Assembly: GCF_029633865.1 (NCBI RefSeq)
Contig: NC_079215.1
Span: 51,671,032 to 51,735,031 of the forward strand
DNA: 64,000 bases
Direction: 5' to 3'
From: Lampris incognitus
Taxonomy: Eukaryota > Chordata > Actinopteri > Lampriformes > Lampridae
The notes beneath the pieces were generated by a model that had not been told where the DNA came from, searched no databases, and saw nothing but the letters and a program-made list of their open reading frames with translations. How positions within the stretch are numbered: the first letter of the stretch is position 1; every line of letters starts with the position of its first letter. Of this stretch, positions 1 through 23,399 are shown one piece after another. Position numbers and translations under genes: made by a program.

Positions 1-103
1 GCATATATTCAGATTGGGCTTTCAGTAGAGATATGCTTGAAAATTGCTAATCTATTTCATAGTTTACAGAGTTAATGATCAACCAATTGATTTATTGCAA
101 CTG

Positions 104-330
104 TCAAGTCAAGTTTATTTGTATAGCCCAAAATGACTAGGTAGTCCCGAAGGGCTTTACAATCAGTACAATATACGACGCCCTCTATCCTTTTACCCTA
201 GACCCGAATGAGGAAAAACTCCACAATAAAAACCTTATCAGGAAAAAAAAATATGGGAAAAACCTCAGGAAGTGCAACAGAGGAGGATCCCTCTTCCAGG
301 ACAGATGGACATGCATGTAATAGGTGTCAG
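104..330 (+). repeat. Dispersed teleost repeat (TTTATTTGTATAGCCCA family)
   Basis: This stretch is recognisably the same family as the insertion at 31133-31482: both start with a TCAA-rich leader, then TTTATTTGTATAGCCCAA, a 'gggctt' block, a 'tagaccc' block and an 'aacctcagg..gcaacagaggagg' block in the same order. It has no coding capacity. It lies in an intron of hgsnat. The rest of 1-704 shows nothing else recognisable and no further hgsnat exon. Confidence 0.7.
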
Positions 331-704
331 ATGCACAAAATACACAAAAATAACAGCATTATAATGTAACATCTTAGATTCCACACACAGTGAGGTAATG
401 TAAAATACACACAGTTATTGCATAAAATTTAGTAAATTTAAATGTGCTGGATGATAAATGTCAATGTCAGGACCATACAGATGCAGTCGAGAGTGAGCCA
501 GCACCCTACACCTCAAAACCAGCTCTGCTCGGTGGGGCCCTGCAGAGAGAATAGACTTCACATGACCACAAATGGCGAAGCAGACCTTTGACACATTTAC
601 CCCAACTGTCAAAACAAAGGGGACTATATAGTAGCTAGAAACCGTAGTGTGTTTTTGTGTTTATATTCAGAAGGATATTCCATTCTGTTTACATTTGAAA
701 TTAG

Positions 705-3700
705 GTGATCTATGTGACTCACACGCCATATGACCCAGAAGGTGTTCTAGGCAGCATCAATTCCATTCTCATCGCTTTCCTTGGATTACAGGTGGGTGAT
801 GTCGGAATTTTTTTTCTCCCCCTTTCTAATTTTCACAATGTTTCCTGCATCACAAAGTCTAAGGAAAATATCACCCAGGTTGTTAATTCATCTTGTATTT
901 AATTCTTCCAGGCAGGAAAAATTCTCTTGCACTACAAAGATCTCCACTCAAAAATTATATCTAGATTCCTCGTATGGGGTCTCACACTAGTAAGTACATT
1001 ATTTTGCTGGCTGTTATTCCATACTAATGGTTCATTTTAATATCAATAATGTCATAAGTAATGTCTCAATCACGTAGTTTTGGCAGTTCCATGAAGATGC
1101 TTGTTTATTGCTGAGGCAGATGTCCTGTCCTGTCTGAATTACGTCTTTGTGTAAAACAGGGAATCATATCGGCTGTTCTTACCAAGTGTTCCAAGGACCA
1201 GGGATTCATTCCTGTCAACAAGAATCTATGGTAAAGCCATCATTTGCACCTTGTTCAGTCACTCTTACTGACACAGTATACAGACATGGCAAGCAATCAT
1301 GATATTTATCTTTGATTGGTTCACAAAGTAAAGTATTTGGAGTCCCTAGCAAAAATTATGCATACAAACATGCAGGTGTCTTCATTAGGGTTACATTTTT
1401 ACTTTACAATGATGTCCTTTTAACAATGCTGTGAATGCATATGACTTAGGTCTCTGTCCTATGTAACCACCTTGGCCTCGTTTGCCTACGTGATACTGGT
1501 CCTAATCTACTACATAGTGGACGTGAAGAAGATGTGGACGGGAGCCCCCTTCTGTTACCCTGGTAAGCACTGAGCCTGACCTCCTTTGACTCGCCAATGG
1601 TTTTCAGACTACTCTGTTGGTCTGAATAGAAGACTTTTTTTTCCTGGAAATGCATCGGAAAAAGTGGGTCCATCTTATATTTGGGGTCTAAACTTTTAAA
1701 TGTCAATATACATTCACAAACAACATATGGCATCAAATAGAGGTAAAATGAGTGTTCCCCTCCTGATGGAATCGAGCCTGTTTTTGGCTTGACTGGCCAG
1801 AGGGGCCACCCCTACAAACACGAATGTCCCTGAGTGATCGACTGAGTGAGCAATTTGACACGATTGGGCCGCTGGACCAGGTGACCAATAACTTTTTTTT
1901 TCTCCCTTTTTTTCCCCCCATTTGTACTTGGCCAATTACCCTACTCATCACATTCGGCTTCCCACCTACAGACACGGACAGTTGTGTCTGTAGAGACGCC
2001 TGACCAAGCCGGAGGTAACACAGGGATTCGAACTGCCGACCCCCGTGTTGGTAGGCAACGGAATAAACCGCTATGCTACCCGGGCGCCCTCAGGTGACCA
2101 ATGACAATTTCAGCTAGTGGCAACTAACGACGTCACTGAAGTTACATGATTGATTGCTGGTAAACACGGAGGTGGGCGTTTCCCTATTAACTGCGAATCA
2201 GCTCAACGGTTCGCATGCTAATGAATGTGATATATTGCTGCTCGCGGATACAACTTGCAAAAAAAAAAAAAGCCCAATTCACAAACACCAGCGCTAATAG
2301 CCACATGTAGTTAGAGTGAAAATAACGGCGTCTTCGGAGTTGGTGGTAACAGAAATGCATTTATAAGAGGTGTCACACCCAGACTTTCCAGTAATCATGG
2401 TAGCAGTGGTAGTAGCCAGGTAATTATTTCATATAAAAAATAAATTGGTGCTATTTAACTGTATAACTAATCAGGGTTTGAAAACTGTTGTCCAGTACAG
2501 CAGTGTTAATGGAACCGATGTCAAAACAGCCGCTTTTTGAACGTAGTTGCGTAATAACAGCTGCTTTCTAAATGTAGTCGCGGTCCAACCGTCTATGAGG
2601 TTTTAACCTAGTCTTGATTTTTTCTGTCAGATTTGTTGCAAGACTGTCCAATAATTAGACTTCACCTCAATGGTTATGCAGTTATTGAAATTTTGATTGG
2701 CTAGATGGTTGTTTTTGCGAAGGCCTATGCCATCTATGTGAAGAGGGAATGACCATGCCTGAACCAGGGGGGCTAAGAGTACATCTGTCGCCATCTGACA
2801 ACGCTGTGATTGCAAACATTCCCAAATCCTCTGTGAATAGTACACATGGCCATTGAAACTCTAGTTAATGGTCACGCCCATATTTGCATATGAAACCGAT
2901 CGTTGGTTTTGGTCATTATGCGGCTGCATTGTTTATAAGGGTGGGCATACCTGCAGTCAGTTGAGACTGAAGAGGTCACTTACATCCCGTTTACACTTGG
3001 TTTTAAAATGTGTTTTTTTGCGATCGAATCACAAGTGGACAGTGCTAAATACAAGTGTAAACAACCACCAAAACGTTTTGTGAACCGGTTACTCAAACCG
3101 CTTGCCGAGGTGGGCCAGGACTGCATTAGACCACATATCTTTTGTAGTGTAAATGCTAATGCGTTCTGATGCATCCCCGACAAGGATGTAACTGGAAACT
3201 ACGTCATCAATGCAGGATCTGGTGGTTGGTTTGGTAACAACACGTCAACTTTCAAAAAAATGTAGTGAGAGGAGAGTGTACGTGGTTGGTGTGCAAGTGA
3301 AACGAGATGCCTAATCTCCATTTGGGTAGAAGAATCAGTCCTGTCAATCTCAACAGTTGGAATAGTCCATACATGTATATGAGTGCTTGAAACATCTTCA
3401 GACATTAATTAGCTATTTTTTTCACAGCTAGTCGGCAAATCTGGCGCTTACTGAGGCCCTTTGACCTTGTAGCGGAAGTGACGTGACAGTAACGAAATCT
3501 TCTTCTTCACAAGTGGTCAGCAGGATGCACTTGGAGACACATGATAGACACGGGTGTAAACGGCGATGTGTCTCACTGTCCACTTGTGATCCGATCGCCC
3601 AAAATACATTTAAAACCAAGTGTAAACAGGGTTAGATGAGTGACGAAACGTTTCTTTCTTCCAGATCAACTGATTCAACCCTCTTCGATTAACAGCATAC

Positions 3701-4641
3701 ACTATATTGCTCTGATTGTTTGTCAACTTTCTGTGATTTTTTTTTCTGGATTATTAATCATACATAAAGACACAAAAGCATAGTCTTCGCACAGTTGCAA
3801 GCGACAGGTCGCTGATGGTGTCGCACCCCGGAAATGCCAAAAAATGATTGGTGAGAGTGATGAGGTATTTAGCCTAACTGGTATCAGAAATACCAATAGA
3901 TTACAGTTTTCAATTTTTATGGTATTTAAAAACCACAAGTCATGGAACGCCTGGGTAGCATAGCCGTCTATTCCGTTGCCTACCAACACGGGGATCGCCA
4001 GTTCGAATCCCCATGTTACCTTCAGCTTGGTCGGACGTCCCTACAGACACAATTGGCCGTGTCCGCGGGTGGGAAGCTGGATGTGGTCGCTGCACTAGCG
4101 CCTCCTCTGGTCAGTCGGGGCGCCTGTTGAGGGGGGAGGGGGAACTGGGGGGAATAGTGTGATCCTCCTACGCGCTACGTCCCTCTGGCGAAACTCCTCA
4201 CTGTCAGGTGAAAAGAAGCAGCTGGCGACTCTGCATGTATCGAAGGAGGCATGTGGTAGTCTACAGCCCTCCCCGGATCGGCAGAGGGGGCGGGGCAGCG
4301 ACCGGGACGGCTCAGAAGAGTGGGGTAATTTGCCCAGGGTACAATTGGGGAGAAAAAGGGGGAAACCATAAGTTGTTCATTTATTTAATTTAAATGGGCC
4401 AATTTCATTTAGGGCGGCACGTGTTGCAGTGGTTAGTGCAGTCATCTCACAGCAAGAAGGTCCTGTGTTCGAGCCCCGGGGTAGTCCAACCTTGGTGGGT
4501 CATCCCGGGTCGTCCTCTGTGTGGAGTATATTTTCCCCATGTCTGCATGGGTTTCCTCCAGGGGCTCCGGTTTCCTCCCACAGTCCAAAGACATGTAGGT
4601 CAGGTGAATTGGCTACCATACTAAATTGTCCCTAGGAATGA

Positions 4642-4688
<47 letters not shown>

Positions 4689-7095
4689 TGTGAGAGAGAG
4701 CCCTGTGATGGCCTGGCGGCCTGTCCAGGGTGTTTCTCCGCCTGCCGCCCAATGACTGCTGGAATAGGCTCCAGCATCCCCCCTACCCTGAGAGCAGGAT
4801 AAGCGGTTAAGACAATGGATGGATGGATGGATGAATTTCATTTAAAACATTGAAAACATGATTTTATTTAAAAGATGTTAAAAACAACAGTTTATTCAAT
4901 GCTTTTATTATGATTATTTAAATAAAATTATTTTCTTTTAAAAAAAGATTTGGTCTTCAAAAAGTCTTTTTCCAAAAATCAGTCTTGAAAAAGGTGTGGG
5001 GGGTCATCTTATATTCGGGTCAATACGGTACTTTAGAAATTAGTTTCGCACAATTATTTTGATAGTGTTTGAAATGAGGGTTTCTGACTTTTATGCCCCA
5101 CGCTTGCTATTGGTTTGAATATGTTCTGACTGTAATCCTTTTTGACACAAGTAACATTCAAGATTCAAAGATTCGAAAGACTTTATTGTCCATTAATACA
5201 AGTTGTAATGCAACATTTGTCGTTGGCAGAGAGCATAGTTCACATAAAAAGGACACTTGTACGTATAATGCAAAACACAGAACACTCAAATAAAACACAT
5301 GATAAACGGAGTAAACTGAACAATTGAATTGGGAATTTGAGCAATGACAAAAGTTGAAAATTTGTTTATATAAGGTCCTGTGTGCTGGTTCAGTAAGTGC
5401 ATGGGTCTCTATTTAATTGCTACTGAGTTGAGCAACGGCAGTGGGGGTAAATTATCTTTTAAAACAACACTTCCAAGCACAGCGTACTCTGAGCCACGAG
5501 CCACAAGGCATCGTCTCAGAACCGATGTGAAGAGGATGGGATGTGTCATTCAGGATTTTGAGGATCATTCTGTTCACTGCTTTTGCATGGAGCTGTGGGA
5601 GCTGGGTCCGTTTGCAACCAGGGATTTTGGTTCTCTAGTTGATCTTTCTGGAGAGCTTAGCTTTGCATCTCTCCTCTCAGACAGGTGACTGAACCAGGAT
5701 CTTTGTTGACATCGAACCCTCTCAGTTTCCGCAGCATAAAAAGACACCAATGGGCTTTCTTGTAGATGGACTCCGCATGTGTGGGGAATAAGAGGGTCTG
5801 GTCGATTTCAGTGCCAAGTTATTTAAAACAGTGTAGTCGCTCCACCTACTGGCCATCGATATGAAGTGACATGGATAGTGGGTGGGGCAGGATGGTTTTG
5901 GTGCCTCTCTGACACATTCCTTTTTCTTGGCCACATTAAATATGGAGTGGCTCTTATCCAACCAGTCTGTTAGTCCAGCGACATAATTCATACATATGTT
6001 CAAAGACTGAGCATTGGTAGATGAACTACCAGAGCCATCTCATTGGTATAATTCACTAAGGTGAGGCAGTGATTATTGCACATAATCAAAAAAATGTTTT
6101 TTTACTACTTTTATTAATCCCCATGGGGCAATTCTTTCTCTGCATTTAACCCATCCTAGCTGTGTAGCTAGGAGCAGTGGGAAGCTGCCGAGCAGTGCCC
6201 GGGGACCAACTCCAGTTCGTCTTGCCATGCCTTGGTCAGGGGCACAGACAGGAGTATTAACCCTAACATGCATGTCTTTTTTTGATGGTGGAGGAAACTG
6301 GAGCACCCAGTGAAAACCCACCACTGACATGGAGAGAACATGCAAACTCCACACAGAGGGCAACCTGGGTCACCCCCAAGGTTGGACAACCCCAGGGTTC
6401 AAACCCAGGACCTTCTAGATTGTGTAAATTGCATAGATAGAAAGTGAACGGGCAACAGGGCACAGCCCTGGCAAACCCGTGTTTTATAATTGGCTCATGA
6501 GAAAAACATTCCTTCAAGAAAAATGATCTGTTCCGTATGAGAACAAATCTCCACAAGTTTGATATGCTAGAAATACATGTGATCTCACAACCTTAATATA
6601 GTTGTGTTTATGTCAAATTAATTTTGACGAAGTTTGGATAAAAGTTTTGGGGAAAGATTGAATGAGAATTGCTATGGATAGGATTGGAACCATGGTAGCA
6701 TAATCTGAGCTTTACATGCATGCAAGCATGCTCACAGAAAGTCAGGTGGCTGCTGCACGCATGTAGTTTCAACAAACCATAATTGCAAGTCTTCGGTTGT
6801 GCAGTTAGCAAATTGTTCATTTTTTTTCTTGCTCTGTCTCCATATTTTAGACTAATGTTTGAGTATGACCAATGTGACGTTTGACTTTTCTTTCCACCTT
6901 TGCTTGATTCCAGGTATGAACTCAATCTTGGTGTACGTAGGCCATGAAGTGTTTGAGGAGTACTTCCCCTTCCGCTGGCGTATGGCCAACAGCCAATCCC
7001 ATGCTGAACACCTCACCCAAAACCTCCTGGCTACTTCGTGTTGGGTCCTTATCTCTTACCTGCTGTACAAGAAGAAAATTTTCTGGAAAATTTGA
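705..7095 (+). CDS. hgsnat: Heparan-alpha-glucosaminide N-acetyltransferase, 3' exons (partial)
   Basis: HGSNAT is the lysosomal multipass membrane enzyme that acetylates terminal glucosamine of heparan sulfate using cytosolic acetyl-CoA. Five coding exons are visible with AG/GT borders and consistent phase: 705-791, 912-989, 1160-1230, 1450-1562 and 6914-7095 (TGA stop 7093-7095), giving the last 176 residues. Landmarks are [50 protein letters not shown] and the C-terminus [10 protein letters not shown], all matching the family. The region covers the last transmembrane helices; the N-terminal luminal part with the active-site histidine lies upstream of the window. The first 5' residue of the 705 exon is a codon following an AG, not a start. 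Intron 4 (1563-6913) is large because of transposon insertions. The gene is complete at the 3' end and no break is seen. Confidence 0.94.
1893..2090 (-). mobile_element. tRNA-derived SINE, family A, truncated
   Basis: In reverse orientation the element starts with a tRNA-like head (A box around 'tagcatagcggtttattccgt', B box 'GGTTCGAATCCC'-like) and ends in a 'ggccaa..aaaaagg' tail. It is bounded by a near-perfect target duplication: 'caggtgaccaat' occurs just left (about 1878) and just right (2091). It lacks the central body seen in the 3948-4363 copy. It sits in hgsnat intron 4. Confidence 0.8.
2640..3700 (+). mobile_element. Penelope-like element remnant: GIY-YIG end and tail
   Basis: Around 2715-2815 a broken reading frame reads AIYVKRE..CLNQGG..VHLSP, matching the end of the GIY-YIG endonuclease of Penelope-like elements (compare 16646-16745, where ILDREECWFERGVKEAVYVK is readable). 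The non-coding tail 'taatggtcac.cccatatttgcatatgaaac' follows and is shared with 16790-16990. The tail is interrupted at 2983-3631 by a MITE and resumes at 3635 ('gatgagtgacgaaacg'). Confidence 0.6.
2983..3631. mobile_element. MITE with long TIRs and TTA target duplication
   Basis: The left end (from 2983) reads CCCGTTTACACTTGGTTTTA with a GCGATCG..TCACAAGTGGACAGTG block about 30 bases further in; the right end, read in reverse, repeats CCCTGTTTACACTTGGTTTT and GCGATCGGATCACAAGTGGA. TTA flanks both sides (2980-2982 and 3632-3634), as for PIF/Harbinger-type insertions. No coding capacity. The insertion splits the Penelope-like tail. Confidence 0.7.
3948..4363 (+). mobile_element. tRNA-derived SINE, family A, full-length-like copy
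   Basis: A tRNA-like head (A box 'TAGCATAGCCGT', B box 'AGTTCGAATCCCC') is followed by a roughly 330-bp body and a 'caattggggagaaaaaggggg' tail. The same body occurs in reverse orientation at 17827-17970, 36455-36884 and 40411-40798, and a short form at 1893-2090. Pol III-type internal promoter boxes are visible; no protein is encoded. Confidence 0.8.
4411..4833 (+). mobile_element. tRNA-like SINE, family B, with perfect target duplication
   Basis: The element begins GGGCGGCACG.GTTGCAGTGG, has a B-box-like GTTCGAGCCCC, an internal (TG)n at 4643-4692 and ends in (GGAT)n. AATTTCATTT is duplicated exactly at 4401-4410 and 4834-4843. Other, partial copies are at 6093-6416 (reverse), 36031-36332 and 40022-41010. 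This is an abundant teleost family; it carries no ORF. Confidence 0.85.
5150..6010 (-). pseudogene. LINE pol C-terminal fragment, 5'-truncated
   Basis: Read in reverse, the frames contain [24 protein letters not shown] and, before them, LHIDGQ..ERLHCFK.LG, the order seen in the C-terminal (post-RT) part of fish LINE proteins. Several frame changes and stops break it. The reverse-strand 3' end at about 5150-5190 shows the short GATTCAA-type tandem tail typical of such LINEs. Family not assigned. Confidence 0.6.
6093..6416 (-). mobile_element. tRNA-like SINE, family B, partial reverse copy
   Basis: In reverse orientation it carries GGTCCTGGGTTTGAACCC (B-box region), the 'gtggagtttgcatgttctc' block, 'ggttttcactgggtgctccag' and an 'aagaattgccccatggggattaat' tail. 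The first bases of the family are missing, so it is truncated. It lies in hgsnat intron 4. Confidence 0.7.
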
Positions 7096-7586
7096 AACAT
7101 AAAGCCCCAAAGATTGTGGGTGCCCAGAGACAACAGAGGCAGAGTAAGACATTTCTCACATAGAATACTACTATTTTGAAGGCTGAAGGACGTTTTCCAT
7201 TTTAATATTTTGATATAGCCGTAGCAAATTCTTTTTCAATGATCTGTTGTTTACTTTCAAGAAGTACTGATTTTGTGGGCTTCAACTGTTGTAAGACTTT
7301 CTCCAAAGATTTACAATTGTGTATCAGCTGACGCCTGCCAAATATCTGAACATGACTCAGGAATAACTAAGGATTGGTTCAGAGAAGTTAAGAACCGAGA
7401 AAGCTGAAATTGCTCATCTTCTGTATTTTTACATGTATATTTACTCCCTTTTCAAAAGCAAAGTCTTTCATAGCTTGGCTGAAAAGACTACCAGATTTGA
7501 TTTTTGGTGATGCAGAGGGATGTTTTTTTTTAAAATGATTTCGTGTAAATGTTTATCATGGGGCTATTTTTTCCGTTTGTTTTGCC

Positions 7587-7592
7587 AATAAA
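7587..7592 (+). promoter_or_regulatory. Probable hgsnat polyadenylation signal
   Basis: AATAAA lies 492 bases past the hgsnat stop and is followed by a T-rich stretch. It is the first canonical hexamer after the stop codon, so the 3' UTR is likely about 0.5 kb. Confidence 0.6.
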
Positions 7593-7619
7593 ATATTCCT
7601 TTTTTTTCCTTTGAAAATA

Positions 7620-8379
7620 ATTAATTTGGTAGCTGCTTCACCACACATCATATGGATAATGTGTCACGAAGGTACAGAAAATTTAGATACTATCGCACAC
7701 AATGTAAATACTGAGGTTTGTTTTTTTTCATGTCATAATGTTCAGCTGCCAAAACTTCAACATCTCTGTTAAATGGTTTTAATGGTTTATGAATGAATTT
7801 CCATATTAAAATATATATAAAAAGAATTGTTAGCGTTCTATTCAGTATTCGGCAGAAAAATGTTGAAAGGGGTGGCCAAAGAGGGTCCATTGATTTTTAG
7901 GGGTCATCACTGAAATTGTTCATTTAATTTTAGTTAATTCTAGCTAACTGATGATTGTGTAATGGGGGGGGGGGGGGGTGAAAAAACCTCTATGGTAAAT
8001 GAACACAAATGGCTATTAGGATATGATGGAATAAGAGACCAGTATGACGTCACAGAGAATCGAAGCCATGACGCTCGAGCTGTCTTTGCAGCCTTTTAAT
8101 ACCGTATCCCAATGGTGGAATAACGATAGATCCTTTAATTGTGAGGTATCTTGTAAGAATTGTTGGGAGCGCTTATCTGAGATAAAAGAGGTTATCACGG
8201 GGTGCTTGTCATGTGACCTAATATTCAACCCAATTTTTTTTTGTTTTTTTACTTGTGCCCTTGTCGGCATTCATGCGCTCATGAATTTCACTCCACCAAG
8301 CTGTCGTACCTTTGAACTGTGGTATTCGCCTTTTAAAAATAGGCATTTATTTCACCGACACCATGTTGCTTTTCCCTCG
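7620..8379. other. Intergenic spacer between hgsnat and rbpj
   Basis: No exon or recognisable repeat is seen here apart from a G run near 7966-7978. Open frames present (for example 8044-8385) have no recognisable domain. The two genes run in the same direction with about 1.4 kb between the hgsnat polyadenylation hexamer and the rbpj start codon. Confidence 0.5.
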
Positions 8380-8956
8380 GCGTGACAGCTTTGCGACGTC
8401 TCGGCACGTCGCATTTCGAGTCGGCCAATCGGTACACAACGCTTCGCTGCGGGGCGTATTTGAGCACGGAGCCAGCGTTGCCCTCCGGTTGCCAAAACAC
8501 AAACAATTTTCCCTCGTTTAACAGCCTGGGTTCATGCTTATCAGCATCCTCAAGTTGTGTGTGTAACCCTGCGGTGTCGCGCAATTGGTTTATTGCTCAA
8601 CAAGGCGTGGGAATCGAGTTACAGCGCGGAACCATGTGGGAAAAGAACCCTCGGCCTGCCGTAATCTCGCGATAGCACGGCTCTGTCCTCATTCTTGTCT
8701 ATTGTGAGAGTTTTTACGTCTCGCGTGAAAGCCGAACTTTCCCACGCCTGTTGTTGTGGCGTCTGCCCGTCGCCCCCCTCTTCTCCTCCTCCTCCTCCTC
8801 CCCCCCCGTCACCCCCCCTCCTCCTCCTCCCCCTTCTCCTTCCTTCCAGTCTGGTTATTCCGTTGTGCTTGTTGGCTTTGGTGCGGGGGCGGGCGGCTGG
8901 GGGAGTGGGAGGGATCTCGCGATTTTTGGACTTTTTTTCTGGAGAGTTATTGGAAG
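8380..8956 (+). promoter_or_regulatory. rbpj 5' region: CpG-rich with polypyrimidine tract
   Basis: CpG density rises sharply from about 8380 compared with the preceding AT-rich spacer, and 8770-8850 is an almost pure (CTC)n/C-rich tract. It immediately precedes the rbpj start codon and is the obvious place for a housekeeping-type promoter and 5' UTR. No TATA box is evident. The exact start site cannot be read from sequence. Confidence 0.55.
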
Positions 8957-19640
<10,684 letters not shown>

Positions 19641-21693
19641 TGATGCCTGTTAATGTGACTGTGCATGTGCCTGTGTGTGTGAGTGTGTGTTTGTGTCTAT
19701 AAGTGAATGGTTGAGGAAATATAATCATATATTTCCCAAAGAGGCTCATGGACCTGTGAGGAACCGCACATCAACTCATAAACTCTTCACCGGAGAGCGA
19801 TCATTTTCATCAGGGGTGATACAATGAGTTGAAGGTCAAAGATAAAAGACTTGGGATAACTCAGTTTGCTCTTTAGCGCCCTCATGTGGGAGGCAGTGGA
19901 TAAGACAACAGCCCCCACTATGAGAAATCGATATCTGAGATCTACACCTCAATAGAGAGGCACCCGATTTTTCTGGTGCCCGTTTTATTCAAAAGTCTCT
20001 TTTGTAGAACTTTTTTTTTTTTTTGTATATCTCTAGGTCTGGAAGAACTTCTTTTTTTTTTTTTTACCCTGATAACTTGCTACCAAGGTCATGTTTTCAT
20101 GGAAAGGGCTTGATGATTTATTAGTTGTGTTCAAGGGAAATCTTTTTGGGGAAGAATACGTGATTATAGTAACATAGTTTCTATGGACCAAGGAATATTA
20201 TTATATTATTTTATTGGTATATTTTATATGCTTTTAGCTGAGGTACATTTTTCACTTTTTTTTTTGTTTGTTTGTTTTTATACCACATAGGTTCACTTTT
20301 GTTACCAAATGGAAAGATTGGTCATTTGTTAGCTTCCATGTGAATGTTTTCTCCACGGTATTGGCAAAGTGGAGCTGATGCACCTATCGCAATACTCTGG
20401 GCCTCCTGTGCTCTTTCACTCACTTGCTCTGATGTGTATTCAAACTGCGTAGGCAAAGGCAGACTCGTCAGAATCACTATAACAACGTTTTCATGAACCG
20501 TCGTATTGCAGAACATTTTGCATGAAAAGGGGTCGAGGCGGGATAGAAGGGAGTCTTAAAAAGGTCATTGAGAAACACCTGTACGTGCTTTCAGATGTCT
20601 GTCGAGCTGCCTTGGACGATCGAGGTCATTAGCCTTAACTCATCGGTCCCTTACCAGTTGACATATTTGAGAGATGTCCGTAATGTATATGTATGATGTT
20701 TCACTTCAATACACTATCAGTGTATTCTAGTAGACTAAGGTCTATGATTCATAATCTTTCTTTTGTTGATACCAGAACACTGAAACTCAAGTTAAGCCTT
20801 TGAGTCCTCTTTGCTCTATACATACCTGTAAGAAGCAAAAGGCTAAACTGTGGTAATGATGTCACTTCCTTCCTTTGGCACCAGTAAAGCCTTTCAGCAA
20901 AACCCATTCAATTCAAAAGGCCTAAATGTTTCCCTCTTGTTTATTTTCTGAGGGAGGAGACTAGTAAAGAAGGACGCATTAACAGCCCCAATTAACAATT
21001 TGGGGCTTCACACTTTTTGTCTGGGTTTTGGCCAAAACGTTGAAAGAGGAGGTTTAACCTCATCTCTGCCTTGATGGCCGCGAGCTCTCCCATCCGAAAT
21101 TCAAGGACTGCCCATCAAAATGCTGTTGCCGTCGATCCTTGGTTGTGAGTTTGCGTCTGGCGTAGTGTCAAAACGGCAGCGCTACTGGAATCCAGTGCAC
21201 CACCATCACCTGAGTTATCAGGTAACCTTGTGCTCCAAGTCTTACCCTGAGAGGATCCTACATGTGTTTTTTTTTATTATTATTTTGAAAATGTGAATGG
21301 ACAAATTTGGATGGAAGTTATACTGATTGGTGAGAACGCTACAGAGACTGTCAATTTACTTTGCCTTAAAAACTACCTATGTGAGCGAGCTCTTGGTGTT
21401 CATTATGTCCCACAAAGTACCATATTGTGCCCCCCCCCCATGTAGTTTGAGCTTCACAGGAAAGTAACCTGACATTATAAAAACCTGACAGGTTGGCCCA
21501 CTTATCACCTGTTGATACATATATATATATTTTCTATTTTGGATGAGGGGATCGTGTGTATTGTTACCACTCATTCAGCCTAAGATGCTATAAAGCAGCT
21601 CCGCTTGTTGCCGAGCTTTGTGTTTCTGTCATGGCCTCCAGTCCAGGATGGACGACTTATGATAACTTCCTCTCCTCTGTATCTTTGGTGCTG

Positions 21694-21744
<51 letters not shown>

Positions 21745-23399
21745 AAAAGGGATGGTATCTGTTGTTATGGAAATGAGTTTCTACATCATAACAGTAAAGG
21801 AAACTGGACTTTTTTTTCTGTGATCAATTCATATGTTTGTATTTAACTAACCATTATAAGCTGCAGTGCTAAAGACTGGCGTTCGATCAGATGTCAATGG
21901 AAGAATGTCTGTTCTCTCTTGGTGCCGTTGGTTGTAAGGCTGTTACCCTTTGTTTCATTAACCACTAATACTGTTCTTGCTTAAGTTTACATGTTGAGGT
22001 TTTATCTCTGAAACGGTTGCGACTTATCTTTTCCTGGTACCTTTTGTTAAGTTTTGTCTTCATGGTCCACGCTGCGTTGGTGTTAAGTGTTTTAACGCAT
22101 ACATATTTTACAGTAGACTGAAAAAGGGTGTACTTTTCAGGATTCAAACAAGACATGCCTGGTGCCCGACTCTGGTTCTGGTGGTGTAGATATAGAGGGA
22201 TGTGTATATTCTGGTTTTCTGGAATTGCTGAAATCCAGACATTTGAGATGTTGATTAAGTGGTCGATCCGGATTATCCTTCTTTTTTTTTCTATCCAAAA
22301 TGTTGGTCAGCGCTCTTAAGAAAATCGGATACCAAATCTAATCACCTTGTTTTCTCCTTTGTGCTTGCATGTCAGATGAACCTGACCAACAGTAAACATG
22401 TCTGATGATCCATCAGTACCACACGGCCAGAGATAAAGTCAATCAGAATCTAAACAGCTGCAGCCTCTAGTGTAAAAGTAATGCCTCCGTGTCGTCCAGG
22501 TAGTTTTAGTCTCATCCCTTCTGTGAAAATGTGCTCTTAACTACGTCATCCTGTCTTTTTTTTTCTCAACACATCCTCCTCTGTCCATTTATCATCCCTC
22601 CATCATAGCAATTTCATGTTCTGTTCATTAAGTCCCTGTAAAAGCCGGTCTGTCAGTGTACTTCAGTGGCCATGTATTAAAAGGAAAAAAAAAAAGAAAA
22701 GCTCAAGTCAAGTATATTGCTCATCTGCTTTGGTGGGTGTGTCTGTTGTTGAGAAAAGGGAGGTTATAAACCGTGCATGCAGACTCTCGCAGAGCTTCTG
22801 CGGAGACCTTGATGGAGATTTGCCACCTGCGCATGCTCCACAGACTGGGGGTCAGGGTGGCACCGCTTTATTTATAGAGTAGGAGAAGGATCATTGGGAT
22901 GAAAGCTGACACTTTGTTACTGTCGGTGAACCTGTCCGGGGGTGGGGGTGGTGGTGGTCTGCTATGTGCACCCCATAGTCCTCCTTTTGAGGCTCATGAA
23001 AGTTCACCCAGTTAAACGAGAGAGATTGCTCCCTCCAGTATAGCAAGCCAGATATGGAGGTCATTGTGTATACTTGACCCAACAGGTGAACAAACATTTG
23101 TGACGTCTCCATCCACATTGCCCGGAAATCTGCAAACTTGCAGCCGGGGGGTGGCTCCTTTAACAACCGATCCCTAAAATGCACAAGTCACACAACATTT
23201 GGGTGTGAGTGTTTATGTCATTTGGGACGCCGCATTCTTCCAGTGACTTGTGAGTTCACCAAAATACTGTAACCTACACGAATAAGTAGACGCAACAAAT
23301 GGCTCTTTTCGAACGAGCGCTAGTCAGTAATTTGGCTTTTTGCAAGTCACTTCCCTGCTTTTGCTTACTTTACTAGAGCTTATTTTGTTTTACTAGAGG
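19641..23399. other. rbpj 3' UTR and intergenic region
   Basis: No exon is recognised. The part nearest the rbpj stop is presumably 3' UTR; the end cannot be fixed, though an ATTAAA at about 22675 followed by an A-rich run is one candidate. A (TA)n tract lies at 21695-21744. No CCKAR or TBC1D19 exon, which lie between RBPJ and STIM2 in human, is recognisable. Confidence 0.4.

Noticed and set aside
3635-3660. Possible hammerhead ribozyme core (GATGAG...CGAAAC) in the Penelope-like tails, also at 16914, 18487 and 62384
   Set aside because: Penelope-like elements can carry hammerheads, but here the core reads TAGATGA or TGGATGA rather than CTGATGA and no stem II of usable length is formed.
8044-8385. 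113-codon frame between hgsnat and rbpj
   Set aside because: No recognisable similarity, no Kozak or splice context, overlaps open frames on the other strand.
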